From: an uncultured Lachnospiraceae bacterium
GTDB taxonomy: Bacteria > Bacillota > Clostridia > Lachnospirales > Lachnospiraceae
Length of the DNA: 14,425 nt
Assembly: GCA_905236545.1 (NCBI GenBank)
Contig: CAJOQO010000312.1
Location: forward strand, 1-14,425
Direction of reading: 5' to 3'
The notes beneath the pieces were generated by a model. That model made no database searches. It was not told the origin of the DNA and saw nothing but the letters and a program-made list of their open reading frames with translations. This document shows positions 13,770-14,425 of the stretch, piece after piece (positions within the stretch are counted from its first letter, which is position 1; every line of letters starts with the position of its first letter). The translations under genes and the position numbers were made by a program.

Positions 13770-14425
13770 ATGGCAAAAATTGATATTATCTCAGGGTTTT
13801 TGGGGGCGGGCAAAACAACTCTGATTAAGAAGCTGATCAGCGACGTGTTTGCCGGACAGAAGGTTGTTCTGATTGAAAATGAATTCGGCGAGATTGGCAT
13901 AGACGGCGGTTTCCTGAAAGAGGCGGGGATCAATATCACGGAGATGAATTCGGGATGTATCTGCTGCAGTCTGGTCGGTGACTTTGCCGAGGCGTTGAAG
14001 AAGGTTGTCGATCAGTTTCATCCTGATCACATTATCATAGAGCCGTCAGGCGTCGGAAAGCTCTCTGATATCCGCAGTGCGATCGAAAACACTTCGAAGG
14101 AATGTGATCTGGAGATCGGTTCTCTTGTGACCGTTGCCGATGTGAAAAAAGTCCGGATGTATATGAAAAACTTCGGAGAATTCTATAACAACCAGATTGA
14201 AAGCGCCGGAACGATCATCCTCTCGAGGACGCAGAACGCTTCGCAGGAGAAGATCGACGATGCGATTCTCATGATCCGGTCGAAGAACCCGGATGCGACG
14301 ATCATCACCACGCCCTGGGATGAGCTGAGCGGAAGGACGATCCATGATGCGATGGAGCAGTCTGTCTCGCTGGCGGATCAGCTGCTGGCGGAGATGGAGG
14401 AGCATGAGCACCACCATGACCATGA
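13770..14425 (+). CDS. CobW/COG0523 family GTPase (putative metallochaperone), 3' end beyond window
   Basis: The first 218 codons of a G3E-family GTPase. Present are Walker A GFLGAGKTT (9-17), ENEFGEIGID (36-45), the metal-binding GCICC (62-66; C63, C65, C66) and the Walker B-like IIIEPSG (88-94). The guanine-specificity NKxD position reads SRTQ (152-155). A His/Glu-rich stretch (residues 211-218, E-H-E-H-H-H-D-H) starts just before the window ends, typical of the metal-binding linker before the C-terminal domain. Family members deliver or insert metals such as Zn, Co, Ni or Fe; which metal applies here is unknown. Start ATG 13770 has AAGGGAAG (13759-13766) upstream. It has its own promoter and is separated from the transporter by a terminator, so it is not part of that operon. 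Confidence 0.93.
   Translation, partial: MAKIDIISGFLGAGKTTLIKKLISDVFAGQKVVLIENEFGEIGIDGGFLKEAGINITEMNSGCICCSLVGDFAEALKKVVDQFHPDHIIIEPSGVGKLSDIRSAIENTSKECDLEIGSLVTVADVKKVRMYMKNFGEFYNNQIESAGTIILSRTQNASQEKIDDAILMIRSKNPDATIITTPWDELSGRTIHDAMEQSVSLADQLLAEMEEHEHHHDH

Noticed and set aside
1..14425. CRISPR arrays, transposases, integrases, tRNA genes
   Set aside because: None seen; direct repeats present are short local duplications without spacer structure.

Overview
The window looks like a chromosomal piece of an anaerobic, GC-rich Firmicute, most likely a Clostridia/Lachnospiraceae-type gut organism. The reasons are strong AGGAGG-type ribosome binding sites, a Gram-positive-type SRP RNA carrying an Alu domain, classical sigma-A promoters, and protein families typical of anaerobic purine catabolism. 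The genus is not determined from the sequence.

Layout. (1) Positions 1-235, minus strand: the 5' three quarters of an SRP RNA gene with a near-consensus promoter, running off the left edge. (2) 442-2399, plus: a BtuR/CobO-type corrinoid adenosyltransferase homologue, then a fusion of YqeC (selenium-dependent hydroxylase accessory protein) with a MocA/YgfJ-type molybdopterin nucleotidyltransferase. (3) 2392-4179, minus: adenine deaminase, overlapping the fusion gene tail to tail by 8 bp. (4) 4435-10897, plus: a dihydropyrimidinase/hydantoinase (HyuA/YgeZ-like), YqeB, then the three subunits of an XdhABC-type molybdenum hydroxylase in the order Mo subunit, FAD subunit, 2Fe-2S subunit. A hairpin terminator follows. 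(5) 10975-13636: a polar amino acid ABC transporter operon (binding protein, permease, ATPase) with its own promoter and a strong terminator. (6) 13624 to the right edge: a promoter and the first 218 codons of a CobW/COG0523 GTPase.

How the genes fit together. Adenine deaminase converts adenine to hypoxanthine. The XdhABC enzyme would oxidise hypoxanthine and/or xanthine. The YqeC-MocA fusion and YqeB belong to families linked by comparative genomics to maturation of selenium-dependent molybdenum hydroxylases, with MocA-type enzymes making the cytosine dinucleotide form of the cofactor. The hydantoinase is a cyclic-amide ring opener that sits with xdh, yqeB, yqeC and mocA in the E. coli ygeW-xdhD region and in gut-bacterial purine/urate catabolic clusters. 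The parts of that pathway not seen here (ygfK, ssnA, ygeX, ygeY, ygeW, selD) would have to lie elsewhere. The ABC transporter is a separate transcription unit and its substrate cannot be read from the sequence.

Most interesting: the YqeC-MocA fusion with a 10-residue tandem repeat inserted in it; an extra segment of roughly 80-90 residues in the Mo subunit; a corrinoid-adenosyltransferase homologue beside these genes; a perfect 19-bp hairpin whose loop carries a perfect 15-bp tandem duplication between the binding-protein and permease genes; and two promoters, each with an inverted repeat at the predicted transcription start.
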